A stretch of 64,000 nucleotides of DNA from Luteitalea sp. TBR-22 (lineage in GTDB: Bacteria; Acidobacteriota; Vicinamibacteria; Vicinamibacterales; Vicinamibacteraceae), in assembly GCF_016865485.1 (NCBI RefSeq), contig NZ_AP024452.1:2006501-2070500 (forward strand), given 5' to 3'. This document shows, piece after piece, positions 62,687-64,000 of the stretch (its first letter is position 1; each line of letters starts with the position of its first letter). Under the pieces are notes generated by a model. That model was not told the origin of the DNA and did no database searches. It saw only the letters and a program-made list of their open reading frames with translations. The position numbers and the translations under genes are program-made.

Positions 62687-64000
62687 TCACAACCCGAGCG
62701 TGATCCGGAGCGAGAAGGTGCGGCCGTCCTGGCCGATGAGTTCCTGGCGGAACTCCGCGCCGACGGGGTCGGCGTAGGAGACGTCGAACAGGTTGTAGAC
62801 CGAGGCGGCGATGGACCCGCGCAGCCCGCGCGGCGTGACGCGGAACGTGAGGTTGGTCAGCGCATACGCGTCGGCGATCGCCCCGAGGTCCGAGTGACGC
62901 TCCCCGACGTACTGCCAGTCGAGCGCCAGTGTCGCCCGCCGCGTCACGATGGGACTCTCGAGCCGGAACAGGCCGAGCATCCCCGGCGAGTTCGACAGCC
63001 GTTCGTGCGTGGTGCCATCGTCGGTGTCCTGGGCGACGACGCTGCCGCGCAGGAGCACACCGTTGACCCACCGGCGTTCGGCCTCGAACTCCGCCCCCAC
63101 CGCGTGGGCCGAGGACGCGTTGGCGTAGGTGGCCGAATCGCCGATCGCCACCTGGGAGATCAGCTTCTCGATCCGCGTCACGTACACCGAGGTCGACAGC
63201 CGGAGTCGTCCACCCACGTAGCGCTCGGCGACGACCTCGCCGGTGCGCAACGTTTCCGGCTTCAGGGCAGGATTGGCGACGAAATCCTCCTGCGTGTAGA
63301 AGCGCTCGTAGGCGTTCGGCGCGCGGTATGCCCCGCCGTACAGGAACTTCAACGAGGTGTCGGCATCCGGCCGGACGATGAGGCCGAGCCGCGGATGGGC
63401 GCTCCAGCCGTCGAGGCTCCAGTAGTCGGCGCGTGCCCCGAGCACGGCGCTCACCTTCTCGCCGAGGCGCACCTCGTCCTGCACGTAGACACCGAGCTGC
63501 CGCGATCGATGGTTGTCCTCCTCCGGTCCGGCGCCCCGGTCGATCAACTGCATCTGCCGGAGATGCTCACGATACTCGGAGCCGAACGTCAGGCGGTGCC
63601 GTGGCGACAGCCGTCGCGAGGCGGTGAGCTCGCCCACGAGCCAGTCACCGCCGGAGTACTCCGCGTAGGTGTCTTCCTCGCCGACGTAGGTCCCCTCGTA
63701 GCGCATGTGGTCGTAGAAGCCGCGCACCGTCAGGTTGGTCGTGCCGACGTCGCCGCGCCAGGTCGCGCCGAACCAGGCGCGCCTGTCGATGGTCTGCGAG
63801 GCGGGCTCGCTGAGCGCCGTACCCCACGCGCCGGTCGGGAGGTGCTTCTCGCGCTCGACCATCGTGCCCTCCAGCGCCAGGCGTCCCAGACGCACGCTGG
63901 CCAGCAGCGAGCTCGCGCGGTCGCCGTCGGCGCCGACGCTGATGCCGGGGCCGGTGACCGGATCGTCGTATTCCGGATAGTGGAGCGTGCTGGCGCCATC
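62687..64000 (-). CDS. TonB-dependent receptor, C-terminal part
   Basis: The frame is open to the right edge, so only the last 437 residues are present; the start lies outside. They form an outer-membrane beta-barrel with alternating strands (LTVRGFYDHMRYEGTYVG-like, RRLSPRHRLTFGSEYREHLR, LKFLYGGAYRAPNAYERF, FRVTPRGLRGSIAASVYNLF) and end ITLGL. RAPNAYERF is typical of receptor barrels. The substrate is unknown. It is convergent with the receptor at 60454 and different in sequence, so it is not a duplicate. Confidence 0.88.
   Translation of the reverse strand, partial: DGASTLHYPEYDDPVTGPGISVGADGDRASSLLASVRLGRLALEGTMVEREKHLPTGAWGTALSEPASQTIDRRAWFGATWRGDVGTTNLTVRGFYDHMRYEGTYVGEEDTYAEYSGGDWLVGELTASRRLSPRHRLTFGSEYREHLRQMQLIDRGAGPEEDNHRSRQLGVYVQDEVRLGEKVSAVLGARADYWSLDGWSAHPRLGLIVRPDADTSLKFLYGGAYRAPNAYERFYTQEDFVANPALKPETLRTGEVVAERYVGGRLRLSTSVYVTRIEKLISQVAIGDSATYANASSAHAVGAEFEAERRWVNGVLLRGSVVAQDTDDGTTHERLSNSPGMLGLFRLESPIVTRRATLALDWQYVGERHSDLGAIADAYALTNLTFRVTPRGLRGSIAASVYNLFDVSYADPVGAEFRQELIGQDGRTFSLRITLGL

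Overview
The window is GC-rich bacterial chromosome. I infer an Acidobacteriota member of the Vicinamibacteria type (Luteitalea-like). The reasons are the high GC, many exported Gfo/Idh/MocA oxidoreductases with twin-arginine-like leaders, PQQ-type beta-propeller dehydrogenases with cytochrome c partners, amidohydrolases, TonB receptors, and 4-bp ATGA/GTGA gene overlaps. No rRNA, tRNA, CRISPR array or prophage was seen. The taxonomic call is inference.

Layout: 1-3.8 kb holds the end of a D-lactate dehydrogenase-type FAD/Fe-S protein, an IS110/IS1111-type insertion sequence and an Nramp-like transporter. 3.8-7.9 kb holds two exported oxidoreductases and an SMP-30-like propeller. 8-12 kb holds a NarL-type sensor kinase, a propeller-like secreted protein, a membrane protein and a CBS protein. 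12-16 kb is an amidohydrolase coupled to a PQQ dehydrogenase. 16-22 kb holds DUF72, DUF4126 and PAS proteins and a BlaI/BlaR1-like pair with two candidate operators. 22-23.8 kb is a cysteine synthase plus JAMM protease operon behind a polycysteine leader peptide. 23.8-31.9 kb holds an oxidoreductase, a hybrid kinase, DUF302, a methyltransferase, a D-aminoacylase-like lipoprotein and an M20 peptidase. 31.9-38.7 kb is glcDEF, divergent from a lactate/glycolate permease followed by a class V aminotransferase. 38.7-46 kb holds sugar-type enzymes and oxidoreductases. 46-52.8 kb is a seven-gene sulfur assimilation operon (ABC importer, APS reductase, sulfite reductase, siroheme synthesis), again behind a cysteine-containing leader peptide and an intrinsic terminator. 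53.2-64 kb holds D-cysteine desulfhydrase, a LamG and a YVTN protein, an amidohydrolase, a cytochrome c/PQQ dehydrogenase pair and two TonB receptors.

The most striking signals lie between the genes. (1) The two cysteine-supply operons each start with a short ORF carrying clustered Cys codons, then a 10-bp terminator hairpin with the same tail (GGCTTTCGTGTTTC). Each also has a possible 7-bp antiterminator pairing. Together they look like a cysteine-responsive attenuation system that covers sulfate reduction and cysteine synthesis. (2) Many intergenic gaps hold tandem arrays with a 7-bp period but unrelated heptamer sequences. (3) Two dispersed hairpin families, often starting with GTAG, keep their pairing while the stem bases vary, and their TAG sometimes serves as the stop codon of the upstream gene. 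(4) Many genes have a -10-like hexamer 5-8 nt before the start codon and no ribosome binding site, suggesting leaderless transcripts.
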